Shown one piece after another: positions 63,996 through 64,000 of a stretch of DNA of 64,000 nucleotides (position 1 is the first letter of the stretch; each line of letters begins with the position of its first letter). Made by a program: the position numbers and the translations under genes. Where the stretch lies: positions 248,001 to 312,000 of the forward strand of contig NZ_JAJSDZ010000010.1 in assembly GCF_021272385.1 (NCBI RefSeq). The letters run 5' to 3'. The notes below the pieces were generated by a model. That model did no database searches and was not told the origin of the DNA. It saw nothing but the letters and a program-made list of their open reading frames with translations. Source of the DNA: Vibrio salinus. GTDB lineage: Bacteria > Pseudomonadota > Gammaproteobacteria > Enterobacterales > Vibrionaceae.

Positions 63996-64000
63996 AACAC

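Overview
The window is a piece of the second chromosome of a Vibrionaceae bacterium, most likely a Vibrio, moderately AT-rich. The evidence is a full-length RctB initiator (658 codons) beside a chromosome-II type origin with six GATC-containing iterons at 22-23 bp spacing and a perfect DnaA box, a divergent parA2-parB2 pair, and four 15-bp palindromes matching the Vibrio chromosome-II centromere motif (TTTACA-N-TGTAAA). Gene content and order resemble the rctB-proximal part of V. cholerae chromosome II. No rRNA, tRNA, CRISPR array or insertion sequence was seen.

Layout. 1-22311 (minus strand): a complete main type VI secretion cluster of the V. cholerae vas type, read PAAR, Sel1-like protein, TssB, C, E, F, G, FHA protein, TssJ, K, L, ClpV, VasH, VasI/TagO, TssA, TssM, VgrG (VgrG runs off the left edge). 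A sigma-54-like element and a perfect palindrome lie upstream of PAAR. 22979-24353: a dmeF-type metal efflux gene and a MarR regulator, with a palindromic operator over the promoter. 24820-31761: soluble FIST-domain chemoreceptor, GH1 6-phospho-beta-glucosidase (bglA), a small secreted protein, NhaD antiporter and a small lipoprotein. 31845-34203: hdfR and maoP (divergent), a parS2 site, and ribB under an FMN riboswitch. 34303-40804: proline catabolism, with putA, a split-off ALDH-like protein, putP and an AraC-family regulator. Two 12-bp direct repeats exactly 21 bp apart overlap the likely putA -35 box.

41158-45099: two tandem paralogous coiled-coil/PEGA proteins, the second extended by an FGE-sulfatase-like domain lacking one of the usual cysteines, then pdxH. 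45336-51490: a Lap-type adhesin-retention and secretion operon (LapC membrane fusion protein, LapG protease, degenerate GGDEF/EAL LapD, LapB ABC exporter) without an adhesin or a TolC partner in the window. 51613-56621: an orphan periplasmic binding protein, a FapA/DUF342 protein and TmcA. 56835-60260: parB2, parA2 and ori2. 60261-63995: rctB, two small conserved-looking ORFs and a YebC/YeeN family protein.

The least explained parts are the tandem PEGA/FGE pair with the hairpin between its members, the likely ParA2 operator repeats, a TTGACA-repeat dyad just after rctB, and a roughly 700-bp apparently gene-free stretch after bglA. All calls come from reading the sequence and recalled family knowledge; no database search was run.
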